This document shows positions 1 to 7,065 of a stretch of 9,635 nucleotides of DNA, one piece after another; the first letter of the stretch is position 1; every line of letters starts with the position of its first letter. The DNA is taken from positions 1-9,635 of the forward strand of contig CAKTFL010000047.1 of NCBI GenBank assembly GCA_934555855.1, written 5' to 3'. The notes below the pieces were generated by a model that ran no database searches, was not told where the DNA came from, and was given only the letters and a program-made list of their open reading frames with translations. The stretch is from an uncultured Sphingomonas sp. (GTDB taxonomy: Bacteria > Pseudomonadota > Alphaproteobacteria > Sphingomonadales > Sphingomonadaceae). The translations under genes were made by a program, and so were the position numbers.

Positions 1-132
1 TTTGGCGCGGCGGACGCGGACCGTTCCGGCACCATGTCCCGCGACGAATTCGCGACCACCGCGCCCAAGCGCAAGGCGCGCGCCCGCGTGAACTGCCCTC
101 CCGTTGCCGCCCCGCGGGACGAAGACGGCTAG
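1..132 (+). CDS. EF-hand domain protein, C-terminal end (5'-truncated by window)
   Basis: Frame 1 is open from the first base to a TAG at 130-132, giving 43 residues of a gene that starts before the window. Residues 5-16 form a canonical 12-residue EF-hand calcium loop (DADRSGTMSRDE): Asp at loop positions 1 and 3, Ser at 5, Gly at 6, a hydrophobic Met at 8, Ser at 9 and Glu at 12, followed by Phe. Such loops bind Ca2+. Small bacterial EF-hand proteins are often exported and carry several loops, but the N-terminus is not visible, so location and loop number are unknown. After the loop comes a basic stretch (PKRKARARV) and a proline- and acid-containing tail. It converges on trmFO with only 10 bp between the stops. 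The fragment is short, so the call rests on this single motif. Confidence 0.62.
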   Translation, partial: FGAADADRSGTMSRDEFATTAPKRKARARVNCPPVAAPRDEDG

Positions 133-153
133 GCCCGGCGTATCAGCCCAGCC
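127..153. terminator. Possible bidirectional hairpin between EF-hand gene and trmFO
   Basis: GGCTAGGC (127-134) pairs with GCCCAGCC (146-153) at 7 of 8 positions around an 11-base loop. The hairpin covers the stop codons of both convergent genes. There is no T-run on either side, so intrinsic termination is only a possibility. Confidence 0.3.
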
Positions 154-1453
154 ATTCCGCAAGCGCCGCGCGAGCGCGGTCGGTATACATCTTCTTGCGA
201 TCGGCCTTCTTCGTCCGGCCCTCGATCGGCGGGAACAGGCCGAAATTGACGTTCATCGGTTGGTAGGTCTCAACCTCCGCGTCGCCAGTGACATGCGCCA
301 GCAGGGCGCCGAGAGCGGTTTCGCGCGGCGGTGACGTCATGGTGCGTCCCGCCAACTCGGCAGCCGCGAAGCGCCCGGCGAGAAGCCCGATCGCGGCGCT
401 CTCGATATAACCCTCGCAGCCGGTGATCTGCCCCGCGAAGCGCACGTTAAGCCGCGACTTCAGCCGCAGGTTGCGGTCGAGCAATTCGGGCGAACGGATG
501 AAGGTGTTCCGATGCAGGCCGCCCAGCCGGGCGAACTCCGCCCTTTCCAGCCCGGGGATCGTGCGGAACAGCCGCACCTGCTCGGCATGGCGCAGCTTGG
601 TCTGGAAGCCGACGATGTTCCACAAGGTGCCGGCCGCATTGTCCTGGCGCAGTTGGACCACCGCATAGGGCCAGCGGCCGGTGCGAGGATCGTCAAGGCC
701 GACGCCTTTCATCGGACCATAGCGGAGCGTATCGACGCCCCGCTCCGCCATGACCTCGACCGGCATACATCCCTCGAAATAGGGCGTGTCGCGCTCCCAC
801 TCCCGGAACTCGGTTTTCTCACCGTCGATCAGGCCCTGGTGGAACGCCAGATATTCGTCCTTGCTGAGCGGGCAGTTGATGTAGTCCGTGCCGTCGCCCT
901 TGTTCCAGCGCGACTGGAACCAGGCCACCTCCATATCGATCGAGTCACGGTGGACGATGGGAGCGATCGCGTCGAAAAAGGCGAGCGAGTCCCGGCCGGT
1001 CGCTCTAACGATCGCGTCCGCGAGCGACGGCGCCGTGAGCGGGCCGGTGGCGATGATCGCGGGGCCGTCGGGCAGGGTGTCGACACGCTCGCGCACCAGC
1101 GTCACGCGCGGATGGTTGGCCAGCGCCTCGGTCACGTTAGCCGAAAACCCGTCCCGGTCTACCGCCAGCGCAGATCCTGCCGGCACCCGCGCCCGATCCC
1201 CTTCGCGCAGGATCAGCGAGTCCATCACGCGCATCTCCTGATGCAGCAACCCGACTGCGTTCGAGTCGGCGTCGTCCGACCGGAAGCTGTTCGAGCAGAC
1301 CAGCTCCGCGAGCGAGTCGCCATGATGGGCGGGCGTGGTCTCGCCGGTGCCGCGCATTTCAGACAGGCGGACGTTGAACCCGGCTTCTGCAAGCTGCCAG
1401 GCGGCTTCCGACCCGGCAAGGCCGCCGCCGATCACGTGAATATCATGGGACAT
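143..1453 (-). CDS. trmFO: Methylenetetrahydrofolate--tRNA-(uracil-54-C5)-methyltransferase TrmFO
   Basis: A cytoplasmic flavoenzyme that makes 5-methyluridine at position 54 of the tRNA T-loop, using 5,10-methylenetetrahydrofolate as carbon donor and FADH2 as reductant. The 436-residue product is of normal family length. It has an N-terminal FAD dinucleotide-binding loop ([17 protein letters not shown], about residues 7-23) and the family signature [12 protein letters not shown], whose Cys is residue 53. The central block NCPLSKDEY...[14 protein letters not shown] places a second Cys at residue 229. These two correspond to the functionally important Cys53 and Cys226 of the Bacillus subtilis enzyme. 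The C-terminal FAD-binding block [15 protein letters not shown] is also intact. The ATG at 1453 begins at the usual N-terminus. The ribosome-binding site is weak: a GAGG lies about 15 bases upstream. It is divergent from the DUF4142 gene, and the 94 bp between them contain an inverted repeat. It appears to be transcribed alone. Identification is firm. Confidence 0.96.
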   Translation of the reverse strand: MSHDIHVIGGGLAGSEAAWQLAEAGFNVRLSEMRGTGETTPAHHGDSLAELVCSNSFRSDDADSNAVGLLHQEMRVMDSLILREGDRARVPAGSALAVDRDGFSANVTEALANHPRVTLVRERVDTLPDGPAIIATGPLTAPSLADAIVRATGRDSLAFFDAIAPIVHRDSIDMEVAWFQSRWNKGDGTDYINCPLSKDEYLAFHQGLIDGEKTEFREWERDTPYFEGCMPVEVMAERGVDTLRYGPMKGVGLDDPRTGRWPYAVVQLRQDNAAGTLWNIVGFQTKLRHAEQVRLFRTIPGLERAEFARLGGLHRNTFIRSPELLDRNLRLKSRLNVRFAGQITGCEGYIESAAIGLLAGRFAAAELAGRTMTSPPRETALGALLAHVTGDAEVETYQPMNVNFGLFPPIEGRTKKADRKKMYTDRARAALAEWLG

Positions 1454-1481
1454 GGATTTGTGGTTCTAGGCCTCGGGACGA

Positions 1482-1498
1482 GCAATGCAACGCATTGC
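1482..1498. repeat. Inverted repeat in the trmFO / DUF4142 divergent region
   Basis: GCAATGC (1482-1488), three bases AAC, then GCATTGC (1492-1498): a perfect 7-bp dyad 29 bp from the trmFO start. On the minus strand a weak -35-like TTGCAT (1485-1490) lies inside the dyad, with a -10-like TAGAAC (1463-1468) after a 16-bp spacer. The dyad could therefore be an operator over the trmFO promoter. No known regulator is recognised for it. Confidence 0.4.
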
Positions 1499-1547
1499 GA
1501 CGCCTCGCGTTGTTGGGCGGTCCGGGGGACGCAAGCAGGAGTAGCCC

Positions 1548-2030
1548 ATGTTCCGCATCACGTTCGCCATCGCTGCGATGGCGCTTCCCGTCGCGGCCAG
1601 TGCCGCCCCGCCGGCCATCTCCGGCACGACCTTCATCAAGAAGGCCGGTGCGAGCGATCAATACGAGATCCAGTCCAGCCGTCTGGTGACCGGATCCACC
1701 AACGCCAAGGTCCGCGATTTCGCCGAGCAGATGATCCGCGATCACACGAAGAGCACCGGCGAGGTAAAGGCGGCCGCGCGTCAAGCCGGCCTTACCGTGC
1801 CCCCGCCGGCGCTTGAACCGATGCAGGCGCGCATGATCGCGGAACTGCGCCGAACCCCGGTCAGCCGCCGCGACACGGTATATATCACCCAGCAGAAGCG
1901 CGCCCACCAGATGGCGCTCGAGCTGCACCGCGGCTATGCAGCGGACGGCAAGGTCGCACCCTTGAAGGCGGCGGCCGGCCAGATCGCGCCGGTGGTGCAG
2001 CATCATATCGAGGAATTGAACCGGATGTGA
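1548..2030 (+). CDS. Secreted DUF4142 family protein
   Basis: A 160-residue protein with an N-terminal Sec signal peptide: short basic start, a hydrophobic stretch over residues 4-16 and an ASA|A cleavage site near residue 19. The mature part matches DUF4142, a predicted four-helix, ferritin-like periplasmic family of unknown activity. Family hallmarks visible are TFIKKAGASDQYEIQSSRL (residues 28-46), VRDFAEQMIRDHTKST (55-70, with D65 and H66), QQKRAHQMALELH (115-127, with H120 and H127) and a final helix with H152, H153 and two Glu. The spaced acidic and His residues could suggest metal binding, but that is inference. The ATG has a clear AGGAG (1537-1541) six bases upstream. The gene stands alone between divergent trmFO and the convergent gyrA-DUF952 unit, and ends just before a strong hairpin. 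The family is frequent in alphaproteobacteria, often in several copies, and no substrate or partner can be named. Confidence 0.9.
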   Translation: MFRITFAIAAMALPVAASAAPPAISGTTFIKKAGASDQYEIQSSRLVTGSTNAKVRDFAEQMIRDHTKSTGEVKAAARQAGLTVPPPALEPMQARMIAELRRTPVSRRDTVYITQQKRAHQMALELHRGYAADGKVAPLKAAAGQIAPVVQHHIEELNRM

Positions 2031-2037
2031 GGCGGCG

Positions 2038-2069
2038 CGGGCCGGCTACCCCAGGGGCAAGCCGGCCCG
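2038..2069. terminator. Bidirectional terminator-like hairpin, DUF4142 / DUF952
   Basis: CGGGCCGGCT (2038-2047) is perfectly complementary to AGCCGGCCCG (2060-2069), a 10-bp stem with a 12-base loop that itself contains CCCC and GGGG. It lies between the stops of two convergent genes (2030 and 2081). No T-tract follows on either strand, so it may act with Rho or as a 3'-end stabiliser rather than as a textbook intrinsic terminator. Confidence 0.6.
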
Positions 2070-2080
2070 GACCTCCCGGT

Positions 2081-2446
2081 TCAGAACGTGACGGGTTCCA
2101 GCACCTGACCGTCATCGCCCCGCTTTAACGGGCTATAGGCGATCACGGTTTCCAGGCTGAGCGGCGCGTACAGATGCGGGAACAGCTGCCCGCCTCGCGA
2201 ATGCTCCCACTTCACCACCTCGCCCTGCGCTTCCAGGTCCACCGCGGCGAGCCACAGTTCTTCCTGCCCGGCAAAGTGCTTGTCCACCGTCTCGGTCAGC
2301 TGGTCGCGTGTCGAGAGGTGAATATAGCCGTCCCGCTTGTCGACGTCCGACCCGGCAAAGCTGCCCTCATGCTCCAGCGCGTCCATCTCGCCCTTAGTGA
2401 GCACCTTGTACGCGGTCAGGACCTTCTCGGCGGTTGGCTCGCTCAA
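2081..2446 (-). CDS. DUF952 family protein, translationally coupled to gyrA
   Basis: A 121-residue cytoplasmic protein with no signal peptide or membrane segment. It matches DUF952 along its length: AYKVLT near the start (residues 12-17), GYIHLST (40-46), [13 protein letters not shown] (52-64) and the strong block [18 protein letters not shown] (about 79-96). The biochemical role of the family is unknown. I recall it being placed in the ADP-ribosyltransferase-like fold group, which would fit the conserved HLST and HLY blocks, but this is unverified. The start is TTG (2446-2444). Its last bases are shared with the gyrA stop TGA (2445-2443), giving a TTGA overlap, and a GGAG sits seven bases upstream inside the end of gyrA. 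The next Met (residue 21) would delete the first conserved strand, so TTG is preferred. It is almost certainly made from the gyrA transcript. Confidence 0.9.
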   Translation of the reverse strand: MSEPTAEKVLTAYKVLTKGEMDALEHEGSFAGSDVDKRDGYIHLSTRDQLTETVDKHFAGQEELWLAAVDLEAQGEVVKWEHSRGGQLFPHLYAPLSLETVIAYSPLKRGDDGQVLEPVTF

Positions 2447-5235
2447 TCCTCGTCTCCCGTTTCGTCCACCGACTCGTCCATCGTCTGCGGGCCGGTGCCG
2501 TCATCGACCATCAGCTGATCCACGGCGGCAACGGGGGGCGCCTCGGAGCGTTCCGCCGCGACGATAGCTTCGGCCTCGTTTTCGGGCTCTTCCTCCTCGT
2601 CGATACGGGCAGCGGAGACGACATGCTCGTTGTCGGCGACGTTGAACAGGCGGACGCCGGCGCTGCCGCGCCCGATCACCCGCGTGTCGCCGACCGACAT
2701 GCGGATCAGCTTGGCCTGGTCGGTGACCAGCATCAGCTGCTCGCCGTTATGCGCGGGGAAGCTCGCCACCACCGGGCCGTTCCGGTCAGACGACACGATG
2801 TTGGTGATGCCCTGGCCGCCGCGATTGGTGCGGCGATACTCGAAGGCGCTGGTCCGCTTGCCATAACCATTCGCGGTGACGGTCAGGATGAACTCCTCCG
2901 CCGCTTCGAACGCGGCCATGCGATCGGCATCCAGCGTGACCTCGCGCTCGCCCTCCTTCCACGGGGCGGCGCGGAGATAGGCCTCGCGCTCTTCCGTCGT
3001 CGCCGCGAAGCCGTGAAGGATCGACAGCGAGATCACCTCGTCCCCCTTGGCGAGGCTGACGCCGCGCACGCCCGTGGAGGTGCGGCTCTGGAACTCGCGC
3101 ACGTCGGTGGCGGCGAAGCGGATCGCCTTGCCGCACTTGGTCGCGAGCAGGACATCGTCCTCCTCGGTCAGCAGCGCCACGCCGATCAGCCGGTCCTCGC
3201 TGCCCTCCTCGAAGCGCATGGCCAGTTTGCCGTTCGACGGGATGTTCGCGAAGGCGTCCATCGAGTTGCGGCGCACGGTGCCGTTGGCGGTCGCGAACAT
3301 GACGTGCAGCTCGCCCCATTTCGCCTCATCCTCCGGCAGCGGCAGCACGGTGGAGATGGTCTCGCCCGGCGCCAGCGGCAGCAGGTTGATCATCGGCCGC
3401 CCGCGCGTCGCCGGTCCGCCCTCCGGCAGGCGCCACACCTTCATCCGATAGACCTTGCCCGCCGTCGAGAAGAACAGGACCGGGGTGTGGGTGGAGGTGA
3501 CGAACAGGCTGGTGATCGCATCCTCGTCCTTGGTCGCCATGCCGGCGCGGCCCTTGCCGCCGCGGCGCTGCGCGCGAAAGGTGTCGAGCGGCGTGCGCTT
3601 GATATAGCCCTGGACCGTGACGGTCACGACCATGTCCTCGCGCTCGATCAGGTCCTCGTCGTCGATACCCTCGGCAGCGGCGGCGATCTGCGAGCGGCGC
3701 GGCGTTGCGAACTGGTCGCGGATCGCACGAAGCTCGCCGCGCATCACCTCGTACAGCTTGGCGCGGTCGGCCAGGATCGCCAGCAGCTCGGCGATCGAGG
3801 CGGCGAGCTGTTCCAGCTCCTCGCCGATTTCCTCACGGCCGAGCGCGGTCAGGCGATGAAGGCGCAGGTCCAGGATCGCCTTCACCTGCGTGTCGGACAG
3901 GCGATAGGTTTCGCCCATCGCCTCGCTTTCAACCGCCTCGACCAGCCGCAGATAGCCGGCGACCTGTTCGATCGGCCATTCACGGTCGAGCAGCGCCTGA
4001 CGCGCCGCCGCGGGGCTGGCGGAACCACGGATGATCCGCACCACCTCGTCCAAGTTGGTGACCGCGATGACGAGTCCGAGCAGGATATGGGCGCGGTCGC
4101 GCGCCTTGTTCAGCTCGAACTTGGCGCGGCGGGTGATGACCTGTTCGCGGAACTGGACGAACGCCTGGATGATGTCCTTGAGGTTCAGCAATTCCGGCCG
4201 GCCGCCGCGAATGGCGAGCATGTTGGCGGAGAAGCTCGACTGGGCCGGCGTGTGCCGCCACAGCTGGTTCAGCACCACCTCCGGCGTCGCATCGCGCTTC
4301 AGGTCGATGACGATGCGGACGCCCTCGCGGTTCGACTCGTCGCGAATGTCGCTGACGCCCTCGATCCGCTTGTCCTTGGCCGCTTCGGCGATCTTTTCGA
4401 CCAGGCCGTTCTTGCCGGTCTGGTAGGGAATTTCGGTCAGCACGATCGACTGGCGGTCGCCGCGCCCGCTTTCGATCTCGTGGCGCGAGCGGACGATGAT
4501 CGAGCCGCGGCCCGTATTGTAGGCGGACCGCGCGCCCGCCTTGCCCAGGATGATCGCGCCGGTCGGGAAGTCCGGCCCCGGCACGATCTCCATCAGCTCC
4601 TCGGCCGTGATCGCGCCGTTTTCGATGTAGGCCAGGCAGGCGTCGACCACTTCGCCCAGATTGTGCGGCGGGATGTTGGTGGCCATGCCGACCGCGATGC
4701 CACCGGCGCCGTTGACCAGCAGGTTCGGGAATTGCGCCGGCAGCACCTGCGGCTCGCGCTCGGACGCGTCGTAGTTGGGCTGGAAGTCGACCGTGTCCTT
4801 GTCCAGGTCGTCCAGCAGATAGTTCGCCGCTTTGGCAAGCCGCGCCTCGGTGTAGCGCATCGCCGCGGGCGGATCGGGGTCCATCGAGCCGAAATTGCCC
4901 TGGCCGTCGATCAGCGGCACCCGCATCGACCAGTCCTGTGCCATGCGGGCCAGGGCGTCGTAGATCGCGCTGTCGCCGTGGGGGTGATATTTACCCATCA
5001 CGTCGCCGACGATGCGGGCGGACTTGCGATAGGGCCGGCCGGCGACAAAGCCGCTTTCCGCGGCCGAGTAGAGGATGCGGCGGTGCACCGGCTTCAGGCC
5101 GTCGCGCACATCGGGCAGGGCGCGCGCGACGATGACGCTCATCGCATAGTCGAGATAGCTCGACTTCATTTCGTCGACGATGGAAATGGGCGCGATATCG
5201 GGAGTATCGGCGAGGGTGGTCGTCTCGTCGGCCAA
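2443..5235 (-). CDS. gyrA: DNA gyrase subunit A
   Basis: The DNA-breaking subunit of gyrase, the A2B2 type II topoisomerase that introduces negative supercoils using ATP. Numbering from TTG 5235 (930 residues): catalytic Tyr128 in MRYTEARL, and the quinolone region [12 protein letters not shown] with Ser89 and Asp93, the drug-sensitive residues by comparison with E. coli Ser83 and Asp87. The canonical GyrA box QRRGGKG lies at about 556-562, which separates it from ParC and starts the DNA-wrapping beta-pinwheel. Between two blades, about residues 740-780, is a roughly 40-residue charged segment absent from E. coli GyrA. The last 50 or so residues are acidic and low in complexity. The reading can be extended to TTG 5241, but AGGA (5246-5243) would then be one base from it. 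It is seven bases from TTG 5235, so that start is chosen. A promoter lies just upstream, and DUF952 follows with a TTGA overlap. Confidence 0.97.
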   Translation of the reverse strand: MADETTTLADTPDIAPISIVDEMKSSYLDYAMSVIVARALPDVRDGLKPVHRRILYSAAESGFVAGRPYRKSARIVGDVMGKYHPHGDSAIYDALARMAQDWSMRVPLIDGQGNFGSMDPDPPAAMRYTEARLAKAANYLLDDLDKDTVDFQPNYDASEREPQVLPAQFPNLLVNGAGGIAVGMATNIPPHNLGEVVDACLAYIENGAITAEELMEIVPGPDFPTGAIILGKAGARSAYNTGRGSIIVRSRHEIESGRGDRQSIVLTEIPYQTGKNGLVEKIAEAAKDKRIEGVSDIRDESNREGVRIVIDLKRDATPEVVLNQLWRHTPAQSSFSANMLAIRGGRPELLNLKDIIQAFVQFREQVITRRAKFELNKARDRAHILLGLVIAVTNLDEVVRIIRGSASPAAARQALLDREWPIEQVAGYLRLVEAVESEAMGETYRLSDTQVKAILDLRLHRLTALGREEIGEELEQLAASIAELLAILADRAKLYEVMRGELRAIRDQFATPRRSQIAAAAEGIDDEDLIEREDMVVTVTVQGYIKRTPLDTFRAQRRGGKGRAGMATKDEDAITSLFVTSTHTPVLFFSTAGKVYRMKVWRLPEGGPATRGRPMINLLPLAPGETISTVLPLPEDEAKWGELHVMFATANGTVRRNSMDAFANIPSNGKLAMRFEEGSEDRLIGVALLTEEDDVLLATKCGKAIRFAATDVREFQSRTSTGVRGVSLAKGDEVISLSILHGFAATTEEREAYLRAAPWKEGEREVTLDADRMAAFEAAEEFILTVTANGYGKRTSAFEYRRTNRGGQGITNIVSSDRNGPVVASFPAHNGEQLMLVTDQAKLIRMSVGDTRVIGRGSAGVRLFNVADNEHVVSAARIDEEEEPENEAEAIVAAERSEAPPVAAVDQLMVDDGTGPQTMDESVDETGDED
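2454..2457 (-). promoter_or_regulatory. Ribosome-binding site of the DUF952 gene inside gyrA
   Basis: On the minus strand GGAG (2457-2454) lies seven bases before the TTG at 2446, within the last codons of gyrA. It supports the non-ATG start and independent re-initiation at the TTGA overlap. Confidence 0.6.
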
Positions 5236-5242
5236 CTGCAAT

Positions 5243-5246
5243 TCCT
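5243..5246 (-). promoter_or_regulatory. Ribosome-binding site that decides the gyrA start
   Basis: Minus-strand AGGA (5246-5243) is followed by ATTGCAG and then TTG at 5235, a normal seven-base spacing. The other in-frame TTG (5241) is only one base away, too close to be used. No in-frame ATG exists near this site. Confidence 0.65.
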
Positions 5247-5264
5247 GTGTGTGATTCAGGTTAC

Positions 5265-5293
5265 GATGTAGGGAGTGAGGCCCCGAATGTCAC
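5265..5293 (-). promoter_or_regulatory. Predicted gyrA promoter
   Basis: Reading the minus strand, GTGACA (5293-5288) matches five of six bases of the TTGACA -35. A spacer of exactly 17 bases leads to TACATC (5270-5265), a poor -10 with three of six matches. Transcription would begin around 5258, leaving a leader of about 20-25 bases. The -35 overlaps the end of the alternating CG tract. Prediction from motifs only. Confidence 0.42.
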
Positions 5294-5318
5294 GCGCGCG
5301 TACGCGTGCGCGCGAGTG
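5291..5318. other. 24-bp alternating pyrimidine-purine (Z-DNA-prone) tract with imperfect dyad upstream of gyrA
   Basis: Positions 5291-5314 alternate pyrimidine and purine without a break. Nine of the twelve dinucleotides are CG, with one CA, one TA and one TG. Tracts of this type are the classic substrate for supercoil-driven B-to-Z transition. The same bases form an imperfect hairpin: 5291-5300 pairs with 5309-5318 at nine of ten positions around an 8-base loop. The tract touches the predicted -35 of gyrA and extends upstream from it. The base pattern is observed directly; the structural behaviour is inferred. Confidence 0.55.
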
Positions 5319-5350
5319 TGAAGCTGTCGCGCCAACAGGCCCGAAATGAG

Positions 5351-5405
5351 GTGAAGTAGAGAAAGTGGAGAGCTGAAACGCTTTTCGTCCACTCCTCCAC
5401 TTCAC
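5351..5405. repeat. Long compound inverted repeat between the SDR gene and gyrA
   Basis: GTGAAGT (5351-5357) pairs with ACTTCAC (5399-5405); GAG (5359-5361) with CTC (5395-5397); AGTGGA (5364-5369) with TCCACT (5388-5393); and GAAA (5375-5378) with TTTC (5383-5386). Together they make a 55-base hairpin with small internal loops. An alternative 8-bp pairing, AAGTGGAG (5363-5370) with CTCCACTT (5395-5402), competes with it because each arm holds a near-repeat. It lies about 85 bases past the SDR stop and about 60 bases upstream of the predicted gyrA -35. No T-run follows on the minus strand. It may be the 3' end of the yaaA-SDR transcript or a protein-binding region. The rest of 5236-5490 shows only small dyads, such as the 12-bp palindrome at 5452-5463. 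Confidence 0.5.
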
Positions 5406-5490
5406 GAGCAGGCGAGCGTGGACGGGAGAAGCGAGCGATCATTCTCGCACCCTGCCATGGCAGCAGCCGTGTAGGACAGGCCCGTACGCC

Positions 5491-6156
5491 TCAGGGCGTG
5501 ATTTCCGTGCCCTCCCAGTCGAACAGCCTGCCGCTGTCGGGCGCCTTCAGCCCGTCGATCACGTCCAGCAGCTGCACCGCCGCCCGGCCGGGATCGAACA
5601 GCTGGTCGGGGCGGACGTTCGCCTGAAACGGCTTGGACAGCCGGGTGTCGACCGTGCCCGGATGCAGCGCGACGACGATGGAGCGGTCGTTGCGGCGCTT
5701 TTCCTCGATTGCCAGGGTGCGGACGAGCTGGTTCAGCGCCGCCTTGGCAGCGCGATAGCTGTACCAGCCACCCAGCCGGTTGTCGCCGATCGAGCCGACC
5801 CGCGCCGACAGCACCGCGAAGACGCAGCGCCCCGTTTTCGGCATGCGGGGCAGGAAATGCTTGGCGACCAGCGCCGGCCCGATCGCGTTGATGGCGAAGC
5901 TGCGCGCCAGCCATGCGGGGTCTAGCTCGCGCATCGACTTCTCCGGCCCTTGACCGTCCTCATGGAGCAGGCCGGTCGCGAGGATCACCAGCTCGGGCGT
6001 GACCGTCAACGAGGTCGCTGCCGCCGCGATGCTCGCCTCGTCGGTCAGGTCGAGCTCCGGCCGGGAAAAGGCGCGAACCGGCGTGCCCTCCTCCTTCAGC
6101 GCCTCAATCAGGGCGTCGCCGATGCCGCCCGACGCGCCAATCACGACCGCCGTCAT
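5491..6156 (-). CDS. Short-chain dehydrogenase/reductase (SDR), C-factor-like
   Basis: A 221-residue cytoplasmic NAD(P)-dependent oxidoreductase of the classical SDR type. It has a Rossmann glycine motif GASGGIG at residues 7-13, an Asp in ELDLTDE at the usual second-strand position, Asn90 in INAIGP, Ser117 in LSARVGSI and the catalytic pair Tyr134/Lys138 in YRAAK. A PGTVDTRLSKPF segment (167-178) follows, so the active-site set is complete. The short length, and the fact that the protein starts directly on the first beta-strand (MTAVVIGASG), resemble the CsgA/C-factor-like SDR subgroup. The substrate cannot be read from the sequence. The chosen ATG (6156) overlaps the yaaA stop as ATGA. A GTG at 6174 would add six residues inside yaaA and is less likely. 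No clear ribosome-binding site is visible, consistent with coupling to yaaA translation. Confidence 0.88.
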   Translation of the reverse strand: MTAVVIGASGGIGDALIEALKEEGTPVRAFSRPELDLTDEASIAAAATSLTVTPELVILATGLLHEDGQGPEKSMRELDPAWLARSFAINAIGPALVAKHFLPRMPKTGRCVFAVLSARVGSIGDNRLGGWYSYRAAKAALNQLVRTLAIEEKRRNDRSIVVALHPGTVDTRLSKPFQANVRPDQLFDPGRAAVQLLDVIDGLKAPDSGRLFDWEGTEITP

Positions 6157-6902
6157 GAGCGAACGAACCGCCACTGGGCGTCGCCGCTCGTCGCATCGTC
6201 GAAGCGATAGCCGTCGGTGTCGAACCCCTTCATGTCGTCGGCCCGCTCGATGCGGTTCTCGACCAGCCAGCGGGCCATCATCCCGCGCGCCTGCTTGGCG
6301 TGAAAGGACACGAACTTCGCTTCCGGCCCCTCGCGAAAGTCCACGGCGATCACCCGCAGGGCCGCCGGCAGCAGCCCGCGAACCGCGGCGAAATATTCCT
6401 GGCTTGCGAGGTTCAGGATCGTATCGGACCCTTCCTGCTCCAGGTCGCGGACGAGCAATGTCGCGATCCGGTCACTCCACCATTCGGTCAGCTTCGCCTT
6501 TCGCGGTGCCCAGCGCGTGCCCATCTCCAGCCGATAGGGCCGGATCGCGTCCAGCGGCCTCAACAGCCCATAAAGCCCCGACAGCAGCCGCACATGGTCC
6601 TGCGCGAACCCGATCGCCTCCGGCTCCAGCGTATGGGCATCGAGCCCGGTGTATACGTCGCCGGCAAAGGCGAATATCGCCGCGCGCTCCGGAGCGTTCG
6701 CGAAGTCGCGAAACCGCTCGGCATTCAGCTTGGCCAGGGCAGGCGAAATCTTCATCAGCTCCGACAGGCGCTTCTGCGGCAGCCGGGCGGCGGCGCGGGC
6801 CAGCGTTTCGGCCTCCGCCAGCAGCCGCGGACGGGTTTCCTCCAGCTCGGGCAGGGGTGTGTCGTAGTCGAGCGTCTTGGCGGGGGAGAGCAGGGCGATC
6901 AT
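6153..6902 (-). CDS. yaaA: Peroxide stress protein YaaA (UPF0246/DUF328)
   Basis: A 249-residue cytoplasmic protein matching the YaaA family end to end. In E. coli, YaaA is induced by OxyR and limits damage under hydrogen peroxide by lowering free intracellular iron. Its biochemical mechanism is unresolved; DNA binding has been reported. Family blocks seen: SPAKTLDY at residues 6-13, GDVYTGLDA (81-89), LSGLYGLLRPLD...YRLEMG (108-128), NLASQEYF (164-171), VSFHAKQARGMMARW (198-212) and GYRFD near the C-terminus. The start is set at the ATG at 6902 because family members begin with a residue or two before LLSPAKTLDY. A longer reading from TTG 6941 adds 13 arginine-rich residues with no family support. 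The upstream ribosome-binding site is weak. It is first in a two-gene unit with the SDR (ATGA overlap), and divergent from the TPR gene. No OxyR site is recognisable upstream. Confidence 0.94.
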   Translation of the reverse strand: MIALLSPAKTLDYDTPLPELEETRPRLLAEAETLARAAARLPQKRLSELMKISPALAKLNAERFRDFANAPERAAIFAFAGDVYTGLDAHTLEPEAIGFAQDHVRLLSGLYGLLRPLDAIRPYRLEMGTRWAPRKAKLTEWWSDRIATLLVRDLEQEGSDTILNLASQEYFAAVRGLLPAALRVIAVDFREGPEAKFVSFHAKQARGMMARWLVENRIERADDMKGFDTDGYRFDDATSGDAQWRFVRS

Positions 6903-6991
6903 CGTGGAGCAGCGCCTACCCGCCGCGCGGCGTGCGTTCAATCTCGGTTCAGCGTCCCTCGCCCAGCGGGTGCGGGACAGGCGCAGGTCGC

Positions 6992-7020
6992 TTGAACACC
7001 GATGCGCCCGGCTTTAGATG
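6992..7020 (+). promoter_or_regulatory. Possible promoter of the TPR gene
   Basis: TTGAAC (6992-6997, four of six -35 matches) is followed after 17 bases by TAGATG (7015-7020, three of six -10 matches). The implied leader of about 40 bases contains a perfect 12-bp GC palindrome (7035-7046) just before the ribosome-binding site. The rest of the 163-bp divergent region 6903-7065 shows no convincing site beyond small GC dyads at 6921-6932 and 6955-6977. Confidence 0.3.
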
Positions 7021-7051
7021 CCCTTCACCACAATGGCGGCGCCGCCGCTTC

Positions 7052-7058
7052 AGGAGAG
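7052..7058 (+). promoter_or_regulatory. Ribosome-binding site that decides the TPR gene start
   Basis: AGGAGAG lies seven bases before ATG 7066, directly ahead of the signal-peptide coding region. It rules in this start over the upstream ATG at 7018. Confidence 0.75.
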
Positions 7059-7065
7059 TTTCCCG

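Noticed and set aside
512..1816. A 434-codon plus-strand frame across trmFO and into the DUF4142 gene
   Set aside because: It lies opposite trmFO and in another frame over the DUF4142 gene, both of which have strong family support. The predicted protein is low-complexity and Arg-rich.
1443..2006. A minus-strand frame opposite the DUF4142 gene, which would precede trmFO
   Set aside because: It is antisense to a gene with a signal peptide and family motifs, and its composition is typical of a GC shadow.
2434..5271. A 945-codon open frame on the plus strand opposite the whole of gyrA
   Set aside because: It is complementary to a certain gyrA with third-position G/C bias, which removes stops on the opposite strand. 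The product is rich in Ala, Asp, His, Arg and Val with no recognisable domain and no ribosome-binding site.
5452..5463. Perfect 12-bp palindrome CTGCCATGGCAG just after the SDR gene
   Set aside because: Short, without spacing, promoter association or neighbouring copies. It could arise by chance in GC-rich DNA.
5402..5914. A minus-strand frame overlapping the SDR gene and the gyrA upstream region
   Set aside because: It is in another frame of the SDR gene, whose catalytic motifs are intact. The part in 5402-5490 has no start signal and no recognisable product.
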